A DNA stretch of 64,000 bases from Halalkalibacillus sediminis (GTDB lineage Bacteria > Bacillota > Bacilli > Bacillales > Alkalibacillaceae), in assembly GCF_002844535.1 (NCBI RefSeq), contig NZ_PJNH01000002.1, positions 248,001 to 312,000 on the forward strand, read 5' to 3'. The notes under the pieces are model-generated. The model worked only from the letters and a program-made list of their open reading frames with translations. It was not told the DNA's origin and made no database searches. This document shows, piece by piece, positions 53,535 to 62,481 of this stretch; the first letter of the stretch is position 1; each line of letters opens with the position of its first letter. Position numbers and translations under genes: made by a program.

Positions 53535-54512
53535 ATGAATCAAGAACCTATTTTTATTTTGGGTGCACATAAATCAGGAACTAGCTTATTAAGAAACTTA
53601 TTTGACGGTCATAGTGAGCTTTTTGTTGTCCCTATAGAATCTCATTTTTTTCAGCATAATGGATATTGGGTTGATTATGGTATTAGAAGAAAGCTTCCGA
53701 AAGCCCTAGTTGGAAATGAAATAATAGAAAATTATATAAATTGGATAAAATATGTTAATTCATTGTCAGATCAGTATGCTGATAGTGACACCAAGGGTTT
53801 TTGGAACATTGAAAAATTTATAAATGAAATTAAAAGCTATTCTGATTATATGTATTTGAAAACATCAATCGAAAATTATATTCATGCTATGTATTATTCA
53901 CTTAATAATAAGAAATTGGCTGACAATCTGAGAGTAATTGAAAAATCAGTTGAGAATGCAGAATTCGCAAATATTTTAAAAAAATTGTATCCAAATGCGA
54001 AGTTCATTCATATCATTAGAAATCCTTATTCAAATATTGTTTCAATGAGAAAGTTTAAATCTAGAAGTGGTTATCCTTTTTTAAAGCCAATAATTCAATC
54101 CCTTTATAACAATTATTATTACTTAGAAAAAAATCAGGTAACATTAGATAAAGATTATCTAGTAATTAAGTATGAAGACTTAGTTATGAAACCTAAAGAA
54201 AAGATTAAAGAAGTCATAGAATTTGCTGGAATTTCTAATGAAGAAATTACTTATACCCCCACTGTTAATGGTGAAATATGGGGAGGTAATAGTACAACAG
54301 ATGTTAAATTTAAGGATCTTTCTAGCAATGGATTGTCTAGATGGATAACTGAAATAGAACCAATAGAGGTAAACTTGGTAAATAAGTTATTTAAATATAC
54401 GTTAGACCGATATGGTTATGAAACGATTGAAAATAAGAGTTTGGTTAAGTTTGCAAAAGCAGAAAAGGTTAAGGTGTTTATTGGTAATAGACTTTTGATT
54501 AAATATTTATAA
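53535..54512 (+). CDS. PAPS-dependent sulfotransferase
   Basis: A 325-residue cytosolic protein of the broader sulfotransferase family. PIFILGAHKSGTSLLRNLFD is the phosphosulfate loop, KFIHIIRNPYSNIVSMRKF the 3'-phosphate site, and LVIKYEDLVMKPKEKI the conserved segment after it. It differs clearly from the preceding sulfotransferase, so the two likely modify different positions. It is the last intact gene of the exopolysaccharide run, before a pgcA remnant and terminator. Confidence 0.92.
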   Translation: MNQEPIFILGAHKSGTSLLRNLFDGHSELFVVPIESHFFQHNGYWVDYGIRRKLPKALVGNEIIENYINWIKYVNSLSDQYADSDTKGFWNIEKFINEIKSYSDYMYLKTSIENYIHAMYYSLNNKKLADNLRVIEKSVENAEFANILKKLYPNAKFIHIIRNPYSNIVSMRKFKSRSGYPFLKPIIQSLYNNYYYLEKNQVTLDKDYLVIKYEDLVMKPKEKIKEVIEFAGISNEEITYTPTVNGEIWGGNSTTDVKFKDLSSNGLSRWITEIEPIEVNLVNKLFKYTLDRYGYETIENKSLVKFAKAEKVKVFIGNRLLIKYL

Positions 54513-54679
54513 CATATTGTAAAAAAATACATAAATGTTGTCCTCCATCGAATTGAATTGATGGAGAAAGACGAAATCTACTCAGCAGAATTGATTCGAT
54601 GGGTGAATGAGGAAGTCGATCTTCCTTATATGGAAAAAAGTGGAGTAAACGAAGTGGGGTTAAAGCGGGTGAATCAGAA

Positions 54680-54871
54680 GTTATGGATATACCTAAAGCA
54701 AATGTAATGGAATTCAACGAAGATTGCTGGTGCTGCTTGCGCCCTTCTGGAACTGAACCGAAAATAAAATTTTATATCGGCGTTAAGGGAGCAGACAAAA
54801 AAGAAGCAGAGAATCGGCTGATCTCTTTAAAATCCTGTTTACTTCAGCGCATCGACAACATATTGAATTAA
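54680..54871 (+). pseudogene. pgcA: C-terminal remnant of phosphoglucomutase
   Basis: DIPKANVMEFNED then WCCLRPSGTEPKIKFYIGVK followed by KKEAENRLISLK is the phosphate-binding end of the PgcA-type phosphoglucomutase family. The other ~500 residues are missing. Just before it, an open stretch at 54561-54707 encodes MEKDEIYSAELIRWVNEEV, which I do not recognise and which runs into this remnant in another frame. The interval 54513-54679 holds nothing else clear. The remnant is followed by its own terminator. Confidence 0.85.
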
Positions 54872-54873
54872 AG

Positions 54874-54905
54874 ATTAGCGCCTAAATAAAGGTGCTAATT
54901 TTTTT
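54874..54905 (+). terminator. terminator at the end of the exopolysaccharide run
   Basis: ATTAGCGCCT at 54874-54883 pairs with AGGTGCTAAT at 54890-54899 (one G-U), followed by a six-T run. It was probably the original pgcA terminator and now closes the sulfotransferase transcript. Confidence 0.8.
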
Positions 54906-54955
54906 GAAGTTCATTTGAAGTTTTTTACTATTATTCTTTTTATCTACTAAATTAT

Positions 54956-54964
54956 TGATATACT
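54956..54964 (+). promoter_or_regulatory. extended -10 promoter of the SH3-carboxypeptidase gene
   Basis: TGATATACT at 54956-54964 lies 33 bases before the TTG start. No clear -35 box. Confidence 0.45.
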
Positions 54965-54997
54965 AGTATTAATTAAATATTTTTAAGGAGGATTCGT

Positions 54998-57900
54998 TTG
55001 TACTCTAAATTATGTAAGATTTTTATTGGATTATTGCTTCTTAGCACGATATTTTCTAACGATTCTCATATTCAAGCTGAAGCTGACATGCGAGCGGTGG
55101 TCCAACAAGAGGGAACGGAAGTTTATGAGGAGAAAGATAACAAGTTTACTGTATTACAAGAGTATGAAGTAGGAGACATCATACAATATAAACAAGATTC
55201 TGAGGATTCAGAGTGGCTAGTTGTCAATCTAGATAATGATGAATCGACAGAAGGTTACATACATAGTGAGAATGTGGATGTTGTATCCGATGAGAGAGCT
55301 TCTTTTGAAGGGGCGGCTGTGGATGGTGAAGTCCAAGTTTTTAATAAGCCGAGTAGTAATGGAGACGTAATTAAAACTATTATCCAAGGTTCTGTGCTCG
55401 AAGTTCAAACTTTTGTCTCTGGATGGTACGAAATCAATGTAGATGTAGAAGGCGAACAGATCAAAGGTTATATCTCTCAAGGAACTATTGAGATTGCTGG
55501 TGATGACCAAGTCAGCTTAAGTGGAATAGCACAACAAAATCAGACCCATGTATATTCTCAAGTTTCTGGATCATCTGATGTTATAAAAAGTTACCCTAAA
55601 GGTAGTAAGTTATTGTACCGTTCATTCTTGTCTGGATGGTATGAAGCAATTGTTTACGTAGACGGTACTAAACACACAGGTTATATCTCTCAAAACGATG
55701 TAGAGGAACCAGTGGAGAAACAGGCCTCCTTGACAGGGGTGGCTTTAGGGAAGACTTCTGTTTATTCAAGTACGAATAAAAATAGTTCAGAAATAAAGAA
55801 TTATAGTAAAGGTTCAATTCTAAAATACAAGACGTTTATCGAAGGTTGGTATGAAGCAACAGTTTTTGTTGACGGTGTGAAGTACACCGGGTATATACAC
55901 TCTGGTGATGTCGAAGAACCAACGAGTAATCCTAAATCTTTAAGTGGTGTCGGAACTAAGCAAAAAACGAAAGTCTATGCAAAAGCTAGTGAAAGCTCGA
56001 GTGTTCTAAAAGACTATGGACAAGGAAGTACATTAAAATATAAGACATTTATCAATGACTGGTATGCAGCAGAAGTCATTTTAGATGGGAAGCGCCACAC
56101 TGGTTATATTCATGTGAATGACGTACAAGAACCAACAAACGATCCTGTGTCTTTAAAAGGAGTAGCATTAAAAAATAAAACAAATGTATATGTTAGTGCC
56201 AACAAGGACTCAAGAGTTCTTAAAGATTACTCCCAAGGAAGTACACTGAAGTATAAGACATTCATAGATGGCTGGTATCAAGCGAGAGTAATTTTGGATG
56301 GCGAAGCACAGACAGGCTATATTGCAGCGTCTGATGTTGAACAACCAGTTGAGGACTCCGAAAACCTTCGAGGAGTATCAGTAAATTCTTCAACCAAGGT
56401 TTATGTCAGACCAAGCAAAACAAGCTCTGCTCTAAAATCATATAATGCAGGTAAAGTCCTTTATTATGAAACTTATTTAAATAACTGGCATGTCGCAGAG
56501 GTGATCCTGAATGGAAAACGCCAAACGGGTTATATACATGAAAAAGATGTGGAAGAGCCAGTGGCGGAACAAAAAAAATCATCAGGATATGCTTTGAAGA
56601 GTGAAACAGAAATATACTCAAACCCAACAAAGGATAGTAACGCTATAAAATCCTATGAACAGGGACAATTGCTATACTATAAAACATTTTTGAATAATTG
56701 GTATGAAGCGACAGTATATACTAATGGAAAAAAACGAACTGGATATATTTACGCTGGAGACGTGGAGGAGCCAATTAAGGATCAAGAGAACCTTAAAGGT
56801 TACTCCTATCACTCAAAAATCAATGTTTATTCCGCACCGAGCAAGAGACAGACGGTGCTCAAATCTTATGGAGAGGGCAGACTTTTAAAATACAAATCTT
56901 TTATGGATGATTGGTATGAAGCCGAAATTATCGTAAATGGTAATAGAAAAACAGGGTTTATACACAAAAATGATGTAATTGATCAGAATGCTTCTCAAGA
57001 GAGCTTTGACGGAATGGCTTACAGAGATGAGACATTTGTGTATTCTGCTACTAGTAGAGACTCAAAAAAGCTTAAAGGATATAGTTTTGGGTCTAGGATG
57101 GTTTATAAGACCTTTACATCAAATTGGTATGAGGCGACAGTATATGTAGAAGGTAAAAAACGTACTGGTTACATTCATAAGAACGATGTGATAAATGCAA
57201 TGAAAGATTTAGGACCAATCGTTAATCCGAAAAGTGTTTATTCTTATAATCAAATGGTAAAAGACATCAATAAGCTTAAAAATGCTTATTCAGGGATTAT
57301 TCGAACTGAAGTTATTGGCCAATCTCTACAAGGTCGAGACATTCATGTCGTGAAAATTGGAAATGGAGATAAGAAAATCACAATTAATGCTTCTCACCAT
57401 GCTCGGGAGTGGATTTCTACTAATCTAGTTATGAATCAGATTGATGAATATAGTCGAGCATATGTGAACGGTTCTAAAATAGACGGTTATAATGTTCGTG
57501 ATATCTTGGAAAAAGTAACAATTTACTATGTACCTATGGTTAATCCAGACGGTGTTACTTTAAACCAGTTCGGGCCGGATGGTTTCAGCAATCGGTCACA
57601 GTTAATTCGTTTGAATAATGGAAGTACAGATTTTACCTCTTGGAAAGCAAATGCTAGAGGGGTGGACCTGAATAGGCAGTACCCAGCTGACTGGGAAAAT
57701 ATCACGAAAGTTGCGTCAAACCCAGGTCCATATAATTATAAAGGGACTAACCCTTTAACAGAACCAGAAGTTAAAGCTTTATATAACTTCACAAAAAATA
57801 ACAATTTTGAATCACATGTAGCATATCATTCATCTGGTGAAGTCCTTTATTGGGCATATAACTCGACAGGTAAGAAGAGAGAGGAGTATAGGCAGTTAGC

Positions 57901-58126
57901 CGATAAGGTTAGTAATAAAACAGGTTACAGCCTCGTACATCCTTCTTCTAACCCTAGTGGTGGAGGTTATACCGACTGGGTCATAGATTCAATTCAAAAA
58001 CCTGGATTGACACCCGAGTTATCACGACATGTAGGGAGCCGCCCGGTACCGTTAAGTAATTACGAACGTATATGGAGACAAAATGATTCAGTAGGGCTCA
58101 TGTTGGCAAAAGAAGCTTTGAATTAG
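54998..58126 (+). CDS. secreted ten-repeat SH3 protein with M14 zinc carboxypeptidase domain
   Basis: A 1042-residue secreted protein. A signal peptide covers about residues 1-28. Ten SH3-like repeats of about 70 residues (30-738) share the pattern seen in the glucosaminidase at 6577. The last 304 residues are an M14 metallopeptidase with HxxE zinc ligands in SHHAREW (about 801 and 804), substrate-binding ARGVDLNRQYP, third zinc histidine in HVAYHSS (about 944) and catalytic glutamate in GLTPELS (about 1007). Related Bacillus enzymes cleave D-glutamyl-diaminopimelate bonds in peptidoglycan. The start is TTG behind AAGGAGGA. A bidirectional terminator follows. Its position at the end of the exopolysaccharide locus suggests wall remodelling during polymer attachment. 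Confidence 0.92.
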   Translation: MYSKLCKIFIGLLLLSTIFSNDSHIQAEADMRAVVQQEGTEVYEEKDNKFTVLQEYEVGDIIQYKQDSEDSEWLVVNLDNDESTEGYIHSENVDVVSDERASFEGAAVDGEVQVFNKPSSNGDVIKTIIQGSVLEVQTFVSGWYEINVDVEGEQIKGYISQGTIEIAGDDQVSLSGIAQQNQTHVYSQVSGSSDVIKSYPKGSKLLYRSFLSGWYEAIVYVDGTKHTGYISQNDVEEPVEKQASLTGVALGKTSVYSSTNKNSSEIKNYSKGSILKYKTFIEGWYEATVFVDGVKYTGYIHSGDVEEPTSNPKSLSGVGTKQKTKVYAKASESSSVLKDYGQGSTLKYKTFINDWYAAEVILDGKRHTGYIHVNDVQEPTNDPVSLKGVALKNKTNVYVSANKDSRVLKDYSQGSTLKYKTFIDGWYQARVILDGEAQTGYIAASDVEQPVEDSENLRGVSVNSSTKVYVRPSKTSSALKSYNAGKVLYYETYLNNWHVAEVILNGKRQTGYIHEKDVEEPVAEQKKSSGYALKSETEIYSNPTKDSNAIKSYEQGQLLYYKTFLNNWYEATVYTNGKKRTGYIYAGDVEEPIKDQENLKGYSYHSKINVYSAPSKRQTVLKSYGEGRLLKYKSFMDDWYEAEIIVNGNRKTGFIHKNDVIDQNASQESFDGMAYRDETFVYSATSRDSKKLKGYSFGSRMVYKTFTSNWYEATVYVEGKKRTGYIHKNDVINAMKDLGPIVNPKSVYSYNQMVKDINKLKNAYSGIIRTEVIGQSLQGRDIHVVKIGNGDKKITINASHHAREWISTNLVMNQIDEYSRAYVNGSKIDGYNVRDILEKVTIYYVPMVNPDGVTLNQFGPDGFSNRSQLIRLNNGSTDFTSWKANARGVDLNRQYPADWENITKVASNPGPYNYKGTNPLTEPEVKALYNFTKNNNFESHVAYHSSGEVLYWAYNSTGKKREEYRQLADKVSNKTGYSLVHPSSNPSGGGYTDWVIDSIQKPGLTPELSRHVGSRPVPLSNYERIWRQNDSVGLMLAKEALN

Positions 58127-58134
58127 AGTTAAGC

Positions 58135-58165
58135 AAAAACCCATCCAAACATTGGATGGGTTTTT
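58135..58165. terminator. bidirectional terminator
   Basis: AAAAACCCATCCAA at 58135-58148 pairs with TTGGATGGGTTTTT at 58152-58165 around a three-base loop; T-runs on both strands serve the carboxypeptidase gene and the converging ywqE copy. Confidence 0.93.
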
Positions 58166-58931
58166 AAAATAGATTGAAAAACTTGTTCGATGCAACTTTT
58201 TCCGGAATATTTCCAACGACTAATTCACTATTATGGAGAAGATTAGCATTTTCAATTAATTCTTCTTTTTTATACATTCCAAATTTCTGTTCAATCAAGC
58301 TATAAGCTTCTGGTAAGTTAAAGCTTCGAGAATTAGAGTTGTGAGCGTCTGATGCAATAAAGTGAGCCAAATTAGATTCAATCAATTTAAAACAAAACTT
58401 TTGAATCTTTTTTCCAGCGTATCCGCAAACACTTGAGGCAGTTAGTTGAGTTAATGCTCCGTTTTTAACTAACTGATAAAGCTTACTTGGATCTTGAATG
58501 ATATCTTTATTTCTTTCGGGGTGGGCAATGATAGGTCTATGATTGTTTACTTGTAATTCGAAAACAATTTTTGATGTAAAACGGGGTACATTGTTTGATG
58601 GAAATTCAAGTAGTAGGTAGCTGGATTTATTATTTAAAAACAAAATTTCATCACGGTCGATTCTTTCTATTAAATCTCCGACTATACGAACTTCTTGTCC
58701 AGGTCTGACGGTAAGTGGAATCTGTTCGTTTTCTAAGTGTATTTGGAACATCTCTATTTCTTTTAAAATCTTGTCCTTTGGATTTTCAAATTGCGGGTTT
58801 AAATGGTGCGGCGTGACGTAGACCGTGTTGATTCCCATGTTTACAGCATCTGTTGCAAGCGATAAACTTTCATAAAGAGAAGAGGGTCCGTCATCAATGT
58901 TGGGTAATAAGTGATTGTGAATATCAATCAA
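58164..58931 (-). CDS. ywqE: PHP-type protein-tyrosine phosphatase (YwqE/CpsB family), second copy
   Basis: A 255-residue paralogue of the protein at 31925. Metal-binding motifs are DIHNHLLPNIDDGPSS, VTPHHLNPQF, PGQEVRIVGDL, AHPERNKDI and FIASDAHNSNSRSF. It starts with TTG behind GGAAGGA. It dephosphorylates the partner kinase encoded 15 bases upstream. The two copies could serve two different polymers, for example the exopolysaccharide and the glycan built by the 14.5-18.5 kb genes. Confidence 0.93.
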   Translation of the reverse strand: MIDIHNHLLPNIDDGPSSLYESLSLATDAVNMGINTVYVTPHHLNPQFENPKDKILKEIEMFQIHLENEQIPLTVRPGQEVRIVGDLIERIDRDEILFLNNKSSYLLLEFPSNNVPRFTSKIVFELQVNNHRPIIAHPERNKDIIQDPSKLYQLVKNGALTQLTASSVCGYAGKKIQKFCFKLIESNLAHFIASDAHNSNSRSFNLPEAYSLIEQKFGMYKKEELIENANLLHNSELVVGNIPEKVASNKFFNLF

Positions 58932-58946
58932 TATAATCGTCCTTCC

Positions 58947-59636
58947 CTATCTTCCATAGTAGTAATAATAATTGTCTTTTTTTACTTCGACATCATTTAA
59001 TACTGTGCCTAATATGTTGGCATTGGCCTGATCAAGAAGCTCTTTTGCTTTTACTGCTACCTGTTTATTAGTTTGGCCGCTTCTGATAACTAATAATGCG
59101 CCATCAACATAGTTTGCTAAAAGCTGTGCATCCGTAACTGCAACCACAGGCGGAGTATCAAATAATACTAGGTCATAGGTTTTAGTAGCCTCCTCGATGA
59201 ATCTACTCATTCTTCTGGAACCAATTAGTTCTGAAGGGTTGGGTGGGATAGGTCCACTTGGAAGTAAGTCCAGGTTAGCAATATGATCATGTTCAACTAC
59301 TTCATCTAGCGATTGCTTTCCAATCAATAGACTACTTAAACCAGAAGTGTTACTTAAACGAAAGGTATAGTGCATAGTTGGTTTTCGAAGGTCTGCATCG
59401 ACGAACAGAACCTTTAAACCTTGTTGTGCATATACAATTGCTAAATTGGCTGAAGTGATACTTTTACCCTCTTCTGGAGCAGTAGAAGTGACAATCATAC
59501 TTCTTAATTCATTGTCGACAGAAGCAAATTGAAGGTTCGTTCGTAATGTTCTGAATTGCTCTGAAATAGGGGATTTTGGTTGATCTTTAGCAATTAGTGT
59601 TCTCTTCACATTCTTTTTTTTTCTTTTTCCAAACAT
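58947..59636 (-). CDS. ywqD: bacterial tyrosine kinase (YwqD/CpsD family), second copy
   Basis: A 229-residue BY-kinase with KDQPKSPISEQFRTLRTNLQ, Walker A TAPEEGKSITSANLA (the usual glycine before EGKS is E here), Walker A' LFVDADLRKPTMH, Walker B DLVLFDTPP and tyrosine cluster NYYYYYGR with five consecutive tyrosines. It lies one codon after ywqC. It should control a Wzy-type polymerase together with YwqC. Confidence 0.94.
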   Translation of the reverse strand: MFGKRKKKNVKRTLIAKDQPKSPISEQFRTLRTNLQFASVDNELRSMIVTSTAPEEGKSITSANLAIVYAQQGLKVLFVDADLRKPTMHYTFRLSNTSGLSSLLIGKQSLDEVVEHDHIANLDLLPSGPIPPNPSELIGSRRMSRFIEEATKTYDLVLFDTPPVVAVTDAQLLANYVDGALLVIRSGQTNKQVAVKAKELLDQANANILGTVLNDVEVKKDNYYYYYGR

Positions 59637-60362
59637 TTATAAGATCCCCCTTCTATGCTTTTGATTCCGCTTCCTAATCTCTCTCTCATTAATTGTAGAA
59701 ATACGCCCCATAATAGGTAGAGCCAATGTTCTTTCTATATCTTGTTCCTCTTTTAATGAAGTATCTAGAACCTCTTGCAAAAATGCTATACCCATGCTAA
59801 TCATGAGTCCTAAGACAAATGCAATTGCAAGATTCAACTGAGTATTTGGACTTACTTTGTTAGGATTGGAGGTGTATTCAGCCTTGGAGAGAACGCTGAC
59901 ATTATCAACATTCAAAATATCTGGAATTTCGTCGCGAAAAGTTTCCACAGTTAAGTTTGCGATATGAGCGACTTGAGCCGGATCTGAGTCAGTAACTCTT
60001 ACATTAACAACTTGGGACCCACTGGCGCTCGATACATTGATTTTAGAAGCTAGTTGGTTGCTAGTAATATCTAAATCTAGTTTGTTTATTACTTCGTTCA
60101 GAATAACTGGACTAGTAAGGATTACATTATAAGTATTTATTAGTTCAACGCTGGATCTTATTTCATTGACATCATAACGAGTAGATTCCTGTTCGACTGA
60201 CTGGTTGACGATGAATTGTGAAGATGCTTCGTACTGAGGAGTTGTGAAAAATAAAGTATAGACTAAGCCTATTAATACAAAACTTAAAGTGATGATTATG
60301 ATAATACCTAGTCGTTTCTTTAATGCTGCAAAAATCTCTTGAAGTGAAATTGATTCTTCCAT
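59637..60362 (-). CDS. ywqC: polysaccharide co-polymerase / kinase activator (YwqC, Wzz domain), second copy
   Basis: A 241-residue protein with helices at about 19-40 (GIIIIITLSFVLIGLVYTLF) and 174-196 (LNLAIAFVLGLMISMGIAFL) bracketing an outer Wzz domain. The tail is arginine and lysine rich (RKRNQKHRRG). It heads the second ywqC-D-E operon, with TTGGAGGC as ribosome site. Layout and orientation match the first module. Confidence 0.92.
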   Translation of the reverse strand: MEESISLQEIFAALKKRLGIIIIITLSFVLIGLVYTLFFTTPQYEASSQFIVNQSVEQESTRYDVNEIRSSVELINTYNVILTSPVILNEVINKLDLDITSNQLASKINVSSASGSQVVNVRVTDSDPAQVAHIANLTVETFRDEIPDILNVDNVSVLSKAEYTSNPNKVSPNTQLNLAIAFVLGLMISMGIAFLQEVLDTSLKEEQDIERTLALPIMGRISTINEREIRKRNQKHRRGIL

Positions 60363-61145
60363 TTTATGCCTCCAATTCTATGTTAGATATTAATTGTAAC
60401 ATATTGTCATTATAAGTGGTGCTATTTATCTACTTATTTCATAATTTACCTTTTTAAGTGGTTAAATAGTATTTTTGGGTTTTATACGTAAAGAATATTC
60501 TTAATTAAGAGACAGAGAATTCTATGTTGCAAGTTATAGAGTTTAGTCTGAATACTAAATTCTTATGATCATGACCACTTGATATCGAAAAACAGAGCCA
60601 TAGTTCTCCTGATGAAAAATTTCAGTCGGCTTGCATGTCGTCTTATATTCCCTTCCTTAACGTGGCAAAAACTAAAGGTCCTTTCTGTGTTCGGTTTTGA
60701 ACAAATATTGATTAACCATACAAAGGCTACCTTTGATTGAATAATGTTTTCAAAGGAGATATTGAAATTGCTAATAACTGTAATATAGATACAATTGGTA
60801 TCATGCAGAAAATCTTAATGAAATTACAGAGAATACTGTTTGTCGGCCATTGGGGTCTTATTAAGTGTGGTAAGAGATTCATAGTTGATTGAAATCAGGG
60901 GCATTAACAGCCTCTTTAAGTGACCCCATAAACTATGAAATAGAAAACGAAAAGAAATACGGAAGCAAGATATTTTTACTGAGAGGGAAGAAGCGAATCA
61001 ATTAAGCAAAGCAGAAATCCAGGACGTTAGCGGAAGAGAATTTAACTTTAGTGCTGTGGGGAACCCGTAGGATTTTTTCGGTTTTAAAGTTGCATGTTTA
61101 AACTTCACCACAAGAAAAGCCTAACAAATAGTTTTCAAAATTTTG
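60363..61145. other. gene-free interval, probably decayed DNA
   Basis: Almost 800 bases with no supported gene on either strand. Short reading stretches such as LSKAEIQDVSGREFNFSAV near 60998-61060 and a reverse-strand NRTQKGPLVFATLRKG near 60660-60710 look like pieces of former genes, but I recognise none. GGGGTC near 60854 and GACCCC near 60922 are inverted copies. Confidence 0.45.
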
Positions 61146-61174
61146 TTGCAATTATATTTAAGATGATTTATATT
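61146..61174 (+). promoter_or_regulatory. promoter of the ROK regulator operon
   Basis: TTGCAA at 61146-61151 and TATATT at 61169-61174 are spaced by 17 bases. The inverted repeat at 61202-61226 lies just downstream, a natural operator position. Confidence 0.6.
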
Positions 61175-61201
61175 ATACATATACTTTATTCGTTCAATGA
61201 A

Positions 61202-61226
61202 AGAAGTAAGTTTGAATAACTTCTTG
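61202..61226. promoter_or_regulatory. palindromic operator candidate for the ROK regulator
   Basis: AAGAAGT at 61202-61208 and ACTTCTT at 61220-61226 form a 25-base palindrome with AAG/ (A)ACTT continuing inward, between promoter and start codon. Repressors of this family usually bind such AT-rich palindromes. Confidence 0.45.
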
Positions 61227-61242
61227 AGTCAGGAGTGATCGT

Positions 61243-62460
61243 TTGCGTGTACTTAGAAATGGCAGTAAAAAACTAATTAAGGAAATCAACCGCTTCAAGG
61301 TGCTGAACATCATTCGGCATCAGCATCCTATCAGTCGAGGGGAAATATCTAAACAGTACAAATTGGGTGTTTCAACGTTGTCGTACATAATCGAAGATTT
61401 GAAAAGCAGTGGCTTAATTTATGAAGTGGGTGAATCCACTTCTACAGGTGGAAGAAGAGCGAAGTTGATTGAATTTAATAAAGACTTTGGATCGATCATC
61501 AGTGTAAAAATTGAAGAAAAGCAAGTTTTGTTAGCGCTTACAAATATGGATGCAGAGATAATTGCTGAAAAAGAAATCTCTTTTGGTGACGATTCATCAC
61601 CGGAATCAGTAGTAAATATTCTTGAAAAAGGTATCCATAAGGTTTTTGAAAGCTGTGATAAAGATATCAACAACTTATTAGGAATAGGGATTTTATCTTC
61701 TGGTTTAGTTAGTCAAAACGATGGAAGCATCATCCGCTCTTCCATGCTTGGCTGGAGTAATGTACCAATCACCAATATGCTTCAAGAGAAATTTGAAGAT
61801 GTTCAGATTTTTGTTGATAACAATATCAACGGCTATACATTGGCTGAATTGTCTAATGGCGAAGGGCAAAAAAGTAATAATTTTCTAGTGGTTTCAGTAG
61901 GGGCTGGTATTGGTTTATCAGTAGTGATTGACCGGAAAATTTACTACGGTGCATTAGGTGGTGCAGGTGAATTTGGTCATACAAGCATCGTAATAGACGG
62001 ATATGATTGCCATTGTGGACAAAGAGGTTGTTTGGAGATGTATGCTTCGGAGTTTTATTTTGAGAACAAGGGCAGAGAGTTAATTGAAAAATATCCAGAT
62101 TCAAAAATAGAGAACTTTAATTTTTCAGAAGTTGCTGAAGTTGCAGAACAAGACGATGAACTTGCGAAAGTGTTGGTTGGTGAAATGAGCCACTACCTGG
62201 GGTATGGCGTACGCAACCTGATCAATACATTCAATCCTGAAAAGATTGTTATAGCTGGTGAAGGAATGAAATATGGTCATTTGTTCATGGACCATGTACA
62301 AGAGATTGCTCAAAAGAACTTTTTCTCGAAAGTTGACATGCCGACACAAATCGTAGCTTCCAAACTTTCGAAAGAATCTTGGCTCACTGGTGGGGCACTG
62401 TTGGCGATTAATCATATTTTTCAAGAGCCAGTTTATGAGAAAGAACAGACAATTATTTGA
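61243..62460 (+). CDS. ROK-family transcriptional repressor (XylR/NagC type)
   Basis: A 405-residue protein. An N-terminal winged helix-turn-helix (about 15-75: GEISKQYKLGVSTLSYIIED, GLIYEVGESTSTGGRRAKL) is followed by an ATPase-like sugar-binding domain with VVSVGAGIGLSVVIDRKIYY, GGAGEFGHTSIV and the zinc motif CHCGQRGCLEMY. It starts with TTG behind CAGGAGTGAT. It probably represses the downstream sugar ABC transporter until its sugar ligand binds. The sugar is unknown. Confidence 0.92.
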   Translation: MRVLRNGSKKLIKEINRFKVLNIIRHQHPISRGEISKQYKLGVSTLSYIIEDLKSSGLIYEVGESTSTGGRRAKLIEFNKDFGSIISVKIEEKQVLLALTNMDAEIIAEKEISFGDDSSPESVVNILEKGIHKVFESCDKDINNLLGIGILSSGLVSQNDGSIIRSSMLGWSNVPITNMLQEKFEDVQIFVDNNINGYTLAELSNGEGQKSNNFLVVSVGAGIGLSVVIDRKIYYGALGGAGEFGHTSIVIDGYDCHCGQRGCLEMYASEFYFENKGRELIEKYPDSKIENFNFSEVAEVAEQDDELAKVLVGEMSHYLGYGVRNLINTFNPEKIVIAGEGMKYGHLFMDHVQEIAQKNFFSKVDMPTQIVASKLSKESWLTGGALLAINHIFQEPVYEKEQTII

Positions 62461-62481
62461 TTCAACCAGGGGGTGCTTTAA

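Noticed and set aside
55229-57180. Regular DNA repeats of about 210 bases that could suggest a repeat array
   Set aside because: The periodicity is explained by the ten protein SH3 repeats; there are no spacers and identity is too low for a CRISPR array.
60363-61145. Possible small genes in the interval before the ROK operon
   Set aside because: All frames are short and lack ribosome sites; no family could be recognised.
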